In this document: positions 10,392-20,110 of the stretch, piece after piece
How the letters are laid out: every line of letters starts with the position of its first letter
Position numbering within the stretch: position 1 is the first letter of the stretch
Assembly (NCBI GenBank): GCA_958299035.1
Contig: CATQJL010000316.1
Location: forward strand, 24,591,676 to 24,655,675
Source of the DNA: Cylicocyclus nassatus
Lineage: Eukaryota; Nematoda; Chromadorea; Rhabditida; Strongylidae
Length of the DNA stretch: 64,000 bases
Reading direction: 5' to 3'
The notes under the pieces: generated by a model
Databases searched by the model: none
Seen by the model: the letters and a program-made list of their open reading frames with translations, nothing else
What the model was told of the DNA's origin: nothing
Made by a program: the position numbers and the translations under genes

Positions 10392-10759
10392 CGGCCGAGA
10401 AAATGTGCATGCCGCACCAATCGCCTGGTCCCGCCACGACGGCGGGTGCGCATACGAAATCATGCCAAACAATAGGAAATTTATATCGAAAACGAACCAA
10501 GCGAGATCGTAACGACAATTGCAACATCAGAATAGCAAAATAAGATCAAGAAAAGAGGTACGCGCTAAGAATAAAGCACACTTAGACATTTCAGATCATT
10601 CATATGTGTGTTTCTTTTTCATTTCCTTTACACGTAACTTTTTTTAGAACAATGCATCGCAGATATAGAAGGTATATCTTATCAGCATTTTGAGTTCTAT
10701 CCATTGGTATAGATCTTCTTCCGAATTGCCAGTTCGACTAAGTGAACTTCCCTTGTTAG

Positions 10760-11593
10760 TGATCAGAATCGTTTGATGTATATAAATTCATGTATTAAAT
10801 CAAAATTGATATAGCAATAAGGGTACTTTTCTGTTATCCGGCCCCATTTCTTCGAAAAGCTCTCGTAATATACGTTCTTCAGCCTAAGAATAATTTTTCA
10901 TAGAATCTTCGAGGACTGCCTCTTTGTCACGTGTCACGAAAATATTGACACGTTTTGGTCCATTTTAACGTGTTTTTTCGAAATTATTTTCGGTGAGATA
11001 AAAGAGAAGTTGTGATCATTTTAAAGCTGCTTAACTGTTTTACATAAGCGCAAAGCAATCATGAGCTTTTTCTAGAACATCTTGCTTGCTTTCAGCAATG
11101 ATTCAAAATGTATTTTTCTTCAACCCTTTTCGTCATGCGAATTTGGCCGAAAAAACTATAAATGACAGCTTGAAGTATCTTGCTGCTGCTTACTTCGCCT
11201 TTCAAATGACGGAATCCAGCGCACTTCTCTATCTTGAGCAAGTCTAATTTGTTCATCGATGATATCATGTCATTAATTTTATGACAATGTTCACTTTGAA
11301 ACTGTTTGATCGAAATGAGGGTAAATAAATTAACTAAAAACAGATTGAACTTACGCTAGGTAAGGTAACAAGAATTCTTGGTGAAATCTGTTGAACATGT
11401 AGATGACAAGTCAAATTTTTTTGACACGTGGCAGAAGGTTGACATTCTTTCCTGTGAAGCTGGTGAAAAATAAGGAACAGGGGTAGAAGTAATATCTTTC
11501 TTTGAAAAAATGGGTCCGTATAACGGAAAAGTACCGTAAAAAGTATTAAATTTTAGACTTTATTTGCGAAAGCAACTTTGCGAAAAATATGTA
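10760..11593. other. No gene recognised
   Basis: AT-rich sequence between the family A composite and the next miniature transposon. No exon or repeat structure that I can support. Confidence 0.5.
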
Positions 11594-12529
11594 CAGGATG
11601 CGGCAAAAGTCTGGGAGCCTAGTACTTTTTCGTACAAAACGAGAAGGGAAGTACCTAGAAATGAAAAATTTGGCGCACACATAGCTCGAACCATTGCAGA
11701 TACAGCCCAGTTCTGAATTGCAAAACTGCCTCTTTTGGCTTCCACGCAACCCTACAAAATCTTGGCAAGTCCACCTGTCATGGCACGCAGGTAGTCGTAA
11801 TGGAATTCGCCCTACGCCTTCACAATAACTGCTTCTTTCACCTTGGCAAATGTGCAGCACGATAGAGCAAGCTTTTATCTACAATATGCCTGCAAAAGAA
11901 TTTTTTGCATTGCTGAGAGATAAAAATATTGGATTTTCAATTAGAAGCATGTGTACGTCGCATACCGGAATTATGGCTACAATTGCGCGAATAAAAACTT
12001 AAAATTATCGTTCAAAAAGTATAAAATGTGTTCCCATGGCCGAATTTCAATAGATTCTAATTTAGATGACATATGCAAAAAATACAGCCTTGGTCCCAGT
12101 GCCTGCTGAGCATTCTATAGCTTTTGAATTTGTTCTGAAGACGGATTTCCACTGGCACGTAGGTAACATTCGCAAACTTCTATTTTCCGTTTATGCAAGA
12201 ACAGCTCCTGGCAGAAGCAAAACTAGGATACAATAGCGCAAAGCCTCTTCTATGTTGTGTGCATCGAAGTTTTGTAAAATATTAACAGCATCTCTAGCTA
12301 CAGCAAAAATTGTAAATACTGAAAATTCTGGTCTTTTCGCTTTGCAAAAGTACTAGTTTGGTATTTTTCATTCTTACAAAAACATATGGCAGCCATTTCC
12401 AGCCAAATAAAGTGTACTTTGTAGAGGATGACCGCAGCATCATGTGGCATGAAATTGAAATTAAAACCATTAGTACCTTTGTAATTGCAATATTGCAAAG
12501 TTAGGCTCCCAGACTTTTGCCGCACCCTG
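11594..12529. mobile_element. Mariner-like miniature transposon
   Basis: The ends CAGGATGCGGCAAAAGTCTG (left) and its near-complement (right, ending GCCGCACCCTG) form a TIR of about 28 bp. TA precedes the left end; the right flank reads TG, so that copy of the TA duplication is mutated. No transposase frame is present. Confidence 0.7.
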
Positions 12530-12574
12530 TGAATGAGGGTAAGAAACCAATGCAAATACATTTGCATAAAAGTA

Positions 12575-13207
12575 CAAAATGTTCCAAAAAATATGCCTAC
12601 TGTTTGATTGGTAGTAACTTTTTTGTGCTAAAGTCTTTCGAGAAGCTTTGGGCACCTTTTTATAGGGCTAGCTTCAACTCACCCATCTTTCTTCGTCAAT
12701 GTAGGATTACGGTAGAAACTTCAAAGAGGGTTTTGAGCCATGAAAGGCCACATTTTGCTTAGAAAGGTAAACGGCCTGAAAATTTTGACACTGGGTTAAT
12801 TAGAGTTGGTAATTCTACACGTGAAGTTCGCAAGTTGTAACAATGCTTCATTGAAAAGTTATGCGATGTAAGCAGTAGCGGCCGTCTTTCCAGCTTTCCT
12901 TGAAAGTGGGGTTACATGGTTCAGAAAGCTTCGCGACCTTGTACGTAGTTGTATCGAACTCAGCGTCAATGAAAATCCTATTACACAAATTTGATTTTTT
13001 TAAACGGCAGCTTTTTTTACCGTGATGCCATATGCCTGAAGTTCCTACCACAGTCCTACAATAATGAAAAGCGACCGGTGATTCGCTTTATACCGTAAGT
13101 CTAAGTTGAAGCCATTTCTACAAAACGATACCTAAACTTCTCGAGATACTTCATTACAATAGAGTTATTCACAATCAAACAGTAGGCGCATTCTTTGGAA
13201 CACCTTG
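12575..13207. mobile_element. Family B mariner-like miniature transposon, copy 1
   Basis: TA-flanked element (12573-12574 and 13208-13209). Its ends carry the family pattern (TGTTCC near the tip, then CTACTGTTTGATTG), inverted at the right end. The arms include the family core with GTAGGATTACGGT. It is a diverged relative of the copies at 22911, 36198, 46659 and 56580. Non-coding. Confidence 0.75.
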
Positions 13208-14277
13208 TATGCTCAAAATCGGCTGCCTAGAGGTAGTTCTCTGAATTTAAATCTTACCTATATTTATGTTCGATTCAGCTTGAAGTGACGCATCATTTAG
13301 TATATGGACTGCCCACAATCTGTCGGGGTACGGTAGGTTTACGGTAGACAGTAGGTTTTCGATCAGTTTTGCAGATTTGTTTGGTTGAATTGTCCAGTGT
13401 TGCTGATAACAGGTATTGCCATTGATTTGCTGCAGATGGCACATTGTAGGGATACTGTAGAAGTGTGGTAGAGAAACTCTGTAATGAATTTGTTCTAAAA
13501 TCAGCTCAAGGTATTACGCTCACCGGATGTGCAAAATTTCCGTAAACGTCGCGGAAATCCGGGAATTCCGCGAAAGTCCGCGATTCTCCCAGAATTCCGC
13601 CACATTCCAGGAATTCCGCGAAATTACGGGAATCACGCATGCTAGGAAGCACCATAACTTCTTTCCAAACGAATATATTCCGAATCAGAAAAAAAGCATT
13701 GTGCTCAACTCATTAACACATTAACGACTATGCAAACTTTTAGTTGTTTGCTTTCTGGGACTCCTAGTAAACTACAGGAATGAACTTTCGATAGTACTTA
13801 TCCTGTAGAATGGAGCGTCAAAAAGTAACCTAGGTCCCTTTCCAAAGGAGATGGAAGGGCTTCCAAATTGTGGAAAAATTTTGTTGTCAGTATTTTATTC
13901 GTCATAAAAATACGAAGCTATCCCACTAAGCAAATATGAATTTCATCAGCAGGTCAGATACCCTGTGAGCAAGTACTCAGAGAATTTCGGGCTGCTTGAT
14001 TTTTTTCTCGTTTCGCGCTCTGAAGCTCGCCAATAACAGCGGAGTAATGACGAATAATGAGCGGTATCGGTGATGTATTGCATTGTACATATATGAAATC
14101 AAATGATATGGTGATTATAGATTCCAAGGGGTGACCACGGTTTGCATCAGTCTCCATACACCTTTTTTTCGTGATTTTTCATTTTTCCTTGGATAAATGC
14201 AACAAAACGAAACACATTCTGCTTATCAATACCACGCTACTGAACACACATCTTTGCCAAGTTCTATATCATTTCAT
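13208..14277. other. No gene recognised; short GC-rich direct repeats near 13540-13640
   Basis: Mostly featureless. At 13540-13640 the motif GGAATTCCGCGAAA recurs imperfectly three to four times with variants, like a degenerate short tandem repeat. Confidence 0.5.
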
Positions 14278-14573
14278 CAGTGGCGTACCCAGAATTTCCG
14301 TTCGGGGGGAGGATCACAAAAATTTTCGGATGAAGGTGCGTGGAGTTAGAAACGCACTCTAAAAATTTTATTGGGATGCTTCCCAAATTTTTGCGGCCTC
14401 CTGACCCCGAAATTTTGAAAAGGGGGCGTGGCGGTAGCCGAAAAAATTTCTTACAAGTTTGACTTAATTTCAAACTTTTAAAATTATTTTGATTATTCAC
14501 GAGCAAAAACAAGTCGCTTGAACATTTTAAAGCACCCACCCCCTTCCATTCCCTACCCCTCGGTACGCCACTG
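14278..14573. mobile_element. hAT-like miniature transposon
   Basis: It begins CAGTGGCGTACC and ends GGTACGCCACTG, the terminal sequence seen in many hAT elements. The flanking octamers are CATTTCAT and CAATTCAC (6 of 8 identical), consistent with a mutated 8-bp target duplication. The element is 296 bp and has no coding capacity. Confidence 0.8.
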
Positions 14574-14991
14574 CAATTCACTGACATACGAATGAATTGC
14601 AGCAGTTTCAAGTGGCCAGCACTGAATTAAATTTCCTTTTTCCAAACTATAAGCAAGGTTATATTTCTGTAAGTGCTCTTCTGGTACTATCCTGTACACC
14701 ATTTGGATCTAGCGATGCGATTTCAAAGATGCTGACCTCAGAAGCAATAATCGGCAGTAAGTTTGACATTTTCAATCTTCCGCGTAGTGGTTTCAAAATG
14801 CTGTTAGAGTGGTTCAAGTTATTTTTTTCTTTTCTTCGATTCTAGAAAATTGATAGCAAGAAAGAGACTCAAGCATTCTTGTCGATAGAGTTTCCTTTTT
14901 TTTAATTGCAAGCGCTGAGTTTTGACTTCGGTAAAGGTCGAAAATGTCATTAGAAAGCTAAGAATTTTTTTAGAAAAACTATTTTGTAACC

Positions 14992-15350
14992 GGGGGTGTC
15001 TAGTGGTATAACGGTTTCAACCGGATCGATAGACTACACGGGTTGAACGACTATTAGTTTATCTCAGAAAAACGGCAACGAACAACAAGAAACAAGAACG
15101 TGTAACCTGAACAAGCTTAACAGCGAAACAGCGGGCTTTACCCTCTTTGACCTCTTCGGCAGGTTTACTGGATACTCTCTATCTAGGGGGGAGATCCGCC
15201 TCTCTTCGACGGAGTTTATCTCCCACTAGCGCTTCCTCAGCGCAGTCTCTGACTCCCCCTGACTCCCGGTATTTACACCCTGCCGAAGGGGTCAGCGCGG
15301 GCTTTTCTTCCCGCCACTGAAGATCGGTAGGTCGGTGATCCGCGCCCTCT
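14992..15350 (+). repeat. SINE-like sequence with a tRNA-like head
   Basis: GTCTAGTGGTATAACGG (14997 onward) resembles the A-box region of Glu/Gly/Asp tRNAs. About 41 bases later GGGTTGAACGAC resembles a degraded B box. No complete cloverleaf can be drawn, and a GC-richer body of about 290 bp follows. This fits a tRNA-derived SINE better than a tRNA gene. Only one copy is seen here, so the call is weak. Confidence 0.35.
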
Positions 15351-15924
15351 GACAATTTGATATTTTACTTCAAAAGAGCGAAGAATGTGCCACAAAATAA
15401 AATTTGAAACTGGTAGAAAGTTTTTTTCAAACTACAATACCAAGGTGAGGATCGATTACAATTGCAAGGTTTGAAAGTGTTGCTTCAGTTTCTAGAAAAC
15501 TTCACTACAACGGGTGGGCAAATTCTGAGTAAACTGGTAGCAAAGGTTGCCACTAAGAAGCAGTGTGACAGTTTCTAGGTTGCTACTTATGACAAGTTAC
15601 GACCTAACAACACGTGAAAAAGGATTTTGATAGTGGTATAATGATGAATGACAAACGGCGGAATCTCACTTTCCTCTATTTGGCAAGTACAGTAGGAGCG
15701 TGTACGAATTTTTTGAACACTATCTAAATAAATATGTGGCCAGATCTATGCTTGACATCGGCGAGGTTTGCTTGAGTTTGATAGCCGGCACGTCATGTCA
15801 TGTTCCCGCCATTCACATACGATTGAATTTGCCCAGAAACAAACGAATTTTAGAAGTTAACTCTCGGTGTTCGAAAATGGTTTTCAACCAACAACCTTTA
15901 GTAATCGATTGCAAGTCGTTATGA
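15351..15924. other. No gene recognised
   Basis: AT-rich sequence with a short open stretch but no splice or protein signature. Confidence 0.45.
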
Positions 15925-16387
15925 CTTACTGCGAAAGTCACGCGACTTAGGTCGGCTTTTTGAAAAGCGACACCTACAGTCAGAATCAGCTCAAAACGCT
16001 GATTTTAAATCTGCTATGCATAGCTGCGAAGCATTACTCTGAAGCCAGTTATGAGCTTTTGAGCAAAGCTCGCGGGTTGACCGACTTACGGATGCTACGA
16101 TATCATCATTTAGGTAGTGGTCAAATGCATAATACACCCTGCCAAGGTCAAATGACTCAATTTGATGTTATTTCGATTTTCCACCATTTTTTTGAGCGGA
16201 CTCCGTCTACAAACCTTTTCCGTATTCAGTTGTATGCCAATGACGCATGCTAAAAAACCCATGGCTCGCTTCAGAGAAACGCTTCGCAGTTAGGGATAGC
16301 ATATTCGGAATCAGCGTTCCGAGCTGGTTCTTAATATACGTGTAACATTCAAGAGGCCGGCCTAAGTTAAGTGACTTCACTTGTTAG
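15925..16387. mobile_element. Family A foldback element, diverged copy
   Basis: Inverted arms of about 130 bp share the family core (AAAACGCTGATTTTAAATCTG, then GCGAAGC and AGTTATGAGC), and the right end reads CACTTGTTAG. It is more diverged than the copies at 429 and 50218. Non-coding. Confidence 0.65.
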
Positions 16388-16626
16388 AAACATACTTTAC
16401 ACTTTGGAGTACAGAAAGCAGAACGGTATTTTTCAGTGTATACTGGGATTCTCTTAGTGTGATGCTATCACGATAGTTTGACATTTGCGATAACTGCAAC
16501 CGCTCCGCAATTCAAAGTTTACAAAAATGATGCAGGTGATCGATTTTAATATGAATTTTTTATTCGTGCTTAGGTTTTAAGCTCTAGAATAATCAGTTCA
16601 TAGCTTGACGACATCGACAGAAAAGT

Positions 16627-16717
16627 CAACATAAGTCCATAGTCCTATGGAGTATCTATAGTCTGAGTTAACGTAAGTCCATAGTCCTGTAGAGTAACTG
16701 TAGTCCATAGTCCTACT
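16627..16717. repeat. Short tandem repeat, about 45-bp unit
   Basis: AAGTCCATAGTCCT with variable spacers occurs three times (near 16632, 16675 and 16697). Confidence 0.65.
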
Positions 16718-16789
16718 AGCGCCTACAATCCAAAGTCTTATTGTTCTTATTCGGAACAATGTTGGGGTGATTCTACCCTTTAGGTTTTT

Positions 16790-17900
16790 CAATTTTTAAT
16801 TCCTTCAACATTTGTTTGGTGAAATACGCAACAATATTACAATATCGCATTAATTCTAGTAGCGATGCCATTGTCTTATGAACTTTCCACTACCTCTCGC
16901 ATAAAGCTGGCATTGTAAGTTTCCAAGATGTGTAACATAGTAAAGGTTTTGCATTTATAAAGACTCGTTTATAGCCTAGCTTTACCATGACTTCCAAAGT
17001 CTGCTCTTATAGTGCATGCTAAAAAGTTATAGATGATAGCAATTTTGCACAATCATATCTATTTTATTTAAAAGCCGGCATCAGGACAGGTACATTGAAA
17101 AACGTAAGATAAGAGCTGATTTTTGGCAGTACATTGTCGCTGATGAGTGTAAGATGGACCGGAAAATGTAGATAATTTTTTAGTGATTTGTTCACGATAT
17201 CGACGAAAATACAGCTCGATGTAAAGTACTTCATAAATTCAGTTTTTGATGGTATTCACTTTCAGACTTCTGACAAATTTGTAAGCATACAAAAATTTCT
17301 TTTATTGTGGACATTGCAGTTTGTAATTCGGATTGGGATTGATAGCATTTGTGTGATAGCGCACCTGAAATACAACAATGGAACAGATCGTTCATAATGG
17401 AGAGCTTAAAAAGACCTCTTCTTAATTGCAAAGCTCGTGGGCAAGGAGAAGAAAAAATAACTTACATTTTCAAGGGATCTGTAAAACTGCAGATCCAAAT
17501 CGTGATCAATTTGGCCAAGATGTGTGCGATTGAACAGTAGTTCATGCATGCAGTCGACTATTGCATAGTCGTAGGCAGGGTGAGGCTACGTGTTGTCTAT
17601 GCAAATTCATCCATAATATGGGAAAAACCCACTTTATTGGCCGATAAGCTTTTACTCGCTGATAGAAACTGCAGATTTTCCACTCCAAATATGCATATGC
17701 CATGTCTGTACTTGGGGCATTGAAATTCCTTATGGTTGATCCAGATTGATGTTCTAAAAATAACGGTAAACGAAGTACTTCTTATTCGTGGAAAATATGA
17801 CATTTTGAAGAAAGAGTAACACAGCTTGATTTTTTTTCACTATGCAACGCCAAAAAAATGACAGCTATTTATGAAAAACTACCTATTTGAAGACTCTGAA
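16790..17900. other. No gene recognised
   Basis: AT-rich sequence. The short open frames here lack protein signatures. Confidence 0.45.
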
Positions 17901-17999
17901 CATTGTTCAATCAAATGCCAAATCGGTTTAGAAATAAAAATTTCTATTCCGCAAATACGTACACACAGACAGACCAGACATTCAGCTTTATATATAAGA
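17900..17999 (-). mobile_element. Helitron-like 5' end (fragment)
   Basis: On the minus strand it starts TCTTATATATAAAGCTGAAT, then TGTCTG repeats and an ACCGAT segment. This is the 5' terminus seen repeatedly in this window (51584, 19899, 55904). It is truncated and directly abuts the 3' terminus of another Helitron-like element at 18000. Confidence 0.65.
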
Positions 18000-18060
18000 C
18001 TAGCGGCCCTACGGGCCGCTGTAAGTGGGTCGGGGCAGATACATTAGTATTTGCTTAGTT
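18000..18060 (-). mobile_element. Helitron-like 3' end with terminal hairpin
   Basis: Read on the minus strand this ends GCGGCCCGTAGGGCCGC then CTAG then T: a stem-loop followed by CTRR inserted before T, the classic Helitron 3' signature. The same end, with a changed but still paired stem, is at 23930-24018. The element's 5' boundary is not located. Confidence 0.7.
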
Positions 18061-18214
18061 GGGACTGCATCTAAATACAAAGATGTTCACATCTCCTCTC
18101 TAGAGAAGCTAAAATGAAAAATCAAACTTCGCAGGTAGACACAAAAATCTCTGACCTTTCCTTCCAAATGCCAACACCAGAATCAAAATTATCGCTTTCC
18201 TAAAAGGATGACCA

Positions 18215-19070
18215 ATGCAGATGCATGCTGGGCTCTCCGGGAGCAAAGCCATTTTGTAGCTGAAATTCTGTCGAAATCGAGGTTTTTACCCTTTTTTGTG
18301 GAAATTGCGGGGAAAAACAAAACTTTTCGCTCCAAAAACTGGTGAGCCACAGAGAAAGCCTGCCGAAGCTCAACCAGCGCGACCACGGCTTCTATGCTGG
18401 GTCTTTTTACCGGGGGCAAAGGCATTTTCTGTGGCTGAAATTCTGTCGAAATCGAGGTTTTTACCTTTTTTTGTGGAAATCGCGGGGAAAAACAAAACTT
18501 TTCGCTCCAAAAACTGATAAGCCACAGAGAGAGCCTGCCGGAGCTCAACCAGCGAGACCACAGCTTCTATGCTGGATCTTTTTACCGTGGACGCAGGCAT
18601 TTTCTGTGGCTGAAATTCTGTCGAAATCGAGGTTTTTACCCTTTTTTGTGGAAATCGCGGGGAAAAACAAAACTTTTCGCTCCAAAAACTGGTAAGCCAC
18701 AGAGAGAGCCTGCCGGAGCTCAACCAGCGAAACCACGGCTTCTATGCTGGGCCTTTTTGCTGGGGGCAGAGGCATTCTCTGTGGCTGAAATTCTGTCGAA
18801 ATCGAGGTTTTTGCCCTTTTTTGTAGAAATTGCGGGGAAAAACAAAACTTTTCGCTCCAAAAACTGATAAGCCACAGAGAGAACCTGCCGGAGCTCAACC
18901 AGCGAAACCACAGCTTCTAGGCTGGGTCTTTTTCCCGTGGGCAAAGGCATTTTCTTTGGCTGAAATTCTGTCGAAATCGACTTTTTTACCCTTTTTTGTG
19001 GTAATTGCGGGGAAAAACAATATTTTTCACTTCAAAAACTGCACAGCGACAAAAGAGCCTGCGAAGAATG
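18215..19070. repeat. Tandem array, 175-bp unit, about 4.9 copies
   Basis: The anchor TGAAATTCTGTCGAAATCG recurs at 18261, 18436, 18611, 18786 and 18961, an exact 175-bp period. Units are about 90 percent alike by eye. Because 175 is not a multiple of 3, the reading frame rotates between units, so the long open frames on both strands are by-products of repetition. The unit length is close to one nucleosome repeat. Confidence 0.95.
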
Positions 19071-19619
19071 CAGTTTTTTGTTGTTGAATTGCTCTTTGGG
19101 TTGGGACTTTCGTCAACATTTCACCAAATGTTGAGTTCTGACGACTATTTAAGGAGAATTGCAGTGCTCAGATTTCATATCAAACTTATGCCAAATGGCC
19201 AGGGGGAGGGTAAGGAAATCTTTAGAATGATGGTGAAGCGTAAGTAAGAACATGAAAAGGAGAGGAAACGTATATGTAAACAGTAGAGATTGCTACAGCT
19301 GTGAAAGATGTGATCAAACCGAGCATACGATATTTCATCACAATTCGTCATCGCAGGCAAAGTCAAAACACGTGCCGTCATCGCATGCGGTGTAGTTTGC
19401 GATCAATAGTCAAACGTCGAGACAACCCTCTCCTCTCGAGCCTGTATGCGGATCTGTGTATACCGCTCCTCCAAAATTCTCATCGTCTGTAACCTCTGCG
19501 AGAGGGTGTGATGTCTCGCTCGCTCACACTGTCAACAACTCGCCCTCCTCAACGCTGAAGGGGTGCGTCGGGGTGGGTGAACCATGTTTAGTTTTCGTTG
19601 TCTCGCCAGAGGTTTCCAG
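19071..19619. other. No gene recognised
   Basis: Sequence between the 175-bp array and the Helitron pair. A CG-containing stretch near 19480-19580 has no identifiable feature. Confidence 0.45.
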
Positions 19620-19898
19620 TTTATATATAAGAAAGATATGAAGCTAGATGTCTGCTTGTCTTTCTGTATGTGTGTGTCTGTACGTATGTCCCGAATCGAA
19701 ACTTTTATTTCTAAGCCGACCCGGACCAAACTTGGCACACAGACACTTCGGGGCAGGGCGGTTGTCATAGGCTATTTTTCAACATCGGTCAGCATCGATT
19801 TTTGCATCTACAGGATTAAGAGTTGGCACAGTGGGTAAGTGAGCATGCTGTTAACGAAGATTTTGATAAGACCGCGCGGAGCTAGGTTTACCAGCTGA
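19620..19898 (+). mobile_element. Helitron-like non-autonomous element
   Basis: It begins in a TTATATATAA tract with TGTCTG repeats and carries the family middle (GACCCGGACCAAACTTGGCA, then GTTGGCACAG). It ends GGTTTACCAGCTGA, where CTGA fits the CTRR end. The next copy starts at the following base (TC at 19899), a head-to-tail junction. Confidence 0.65.
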
Positions 19899-19917
19899 TC
19901 TTATATATAAAGCTGAA

Positions 19918-19956
<39 letters not shown>

Positions 19957-20110
19957 ATGTATGTATGTATGTATGTCTGTGTGTACGTGCATAGTCAGTA
20001 GAGACTTTCTTCGGCAGTCTACTTTCTTCCCACACAGTAATTGTGAACTCCATACTTTTTGCAACAACATGTGCAACATGTAAAACAATATGTTCCCACG
20101 TATGTAGTTT
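19899..20110 (+). mobile_element. Helitron-like element, 5' portion
   Basis: It starts TCTTATATATAAAGCTGAAT exactly after the CTGA end of the previous copy and continues through a TCTG/TATG microsatellite. The 3' end was not found. Confidence 0.55.
19918..19983. repeat. TCTG/TATG microsatellite
   Basis: About eight TCTG units followed by five TATG units, inside the Helitron-like 5' end. Confidence 0.9.

Larger units (their letters stand above)
1510..10632 (-). mobile_element. Gypsy (Ty3-like) LTR retrotransposon, decayed
   Basis: Two near-identical 442/445-bp LTRs (1510-1951 and 10188-10632) bound an internal region whose minus-strand frames run gag, protease, reverse transcriptase, RNase H, integrase. 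That order places it in the Gypsy group. The 4-bp sequence CGTA flanks it directly at 1506-1509 and 10633-10636. Deleting the element and one CGTA rebuilds the arm of the host foldback, which proves the boundaries. The polyprotein carries several frameshifts, in-frame stops, a catalytic substitution in RT and a 1480-bp transposon inside integrase, so this copy is inactive. A primer-binding site beginning TGG is not obvious next to the 5' LTR, and no clean polypurine tract is visible next to the 3' LTR. Confidence 0.95.
10188..10632 (-). repeat. 5' LTR of the Gypsy element
   Basis: Read on the minus strand, this LTR begins TGTAAAGG and ends GTAACA. It differs from the 3' LTR by about 13 substitutions and one 3-bp indel, counted by eye. 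All 13 substitutions appear to be transitions. It contains a TATA-like box and, about 120 bp further along the minus strand, an AATAAA signal, which fits a U3-R-U5 layout for minus-strand transcription. Confidence 0.95.
350..10759. mobile_element. Family A foldback element, split by two later insertions
   Basis: The left terminus (CTTACAAGGGAAG at 350) and the right terminus (CTTCCCTTGTTAG ending at 10759) are inverted copies that continue as long arms. The left arm is 350-428 plus 901 to about 1165. The right arm is about 1270-1509 plus 10637-10759, with a loop near 1165-1270. The left arm is interrupted by another family A copy (429-900). The right arm is interrupted by the LTR element at 1510-10632. 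The arms pair again on each side of both insertions; for example the sequence just after 900 matches the complement of 10640-10700. No transposase is visible. No target duplication could be fixed at the outer ends. This is probably a non-autonomous foldback DNA transposon of unassigned superfamily. Confidence 0.75.

Noticed and set aside
18189..18950. Several 70-120 codon frames on both strands with similar peptides
   Set aside because: They arise from the 175-bp tandem repeat read in rotating frames; no start, splice or domain evidence.
18215..19070. CRISPR-like array
   Set aside because: The whole 175-bp unit is repeated with no unique spacers, and the context is eukaryotic.
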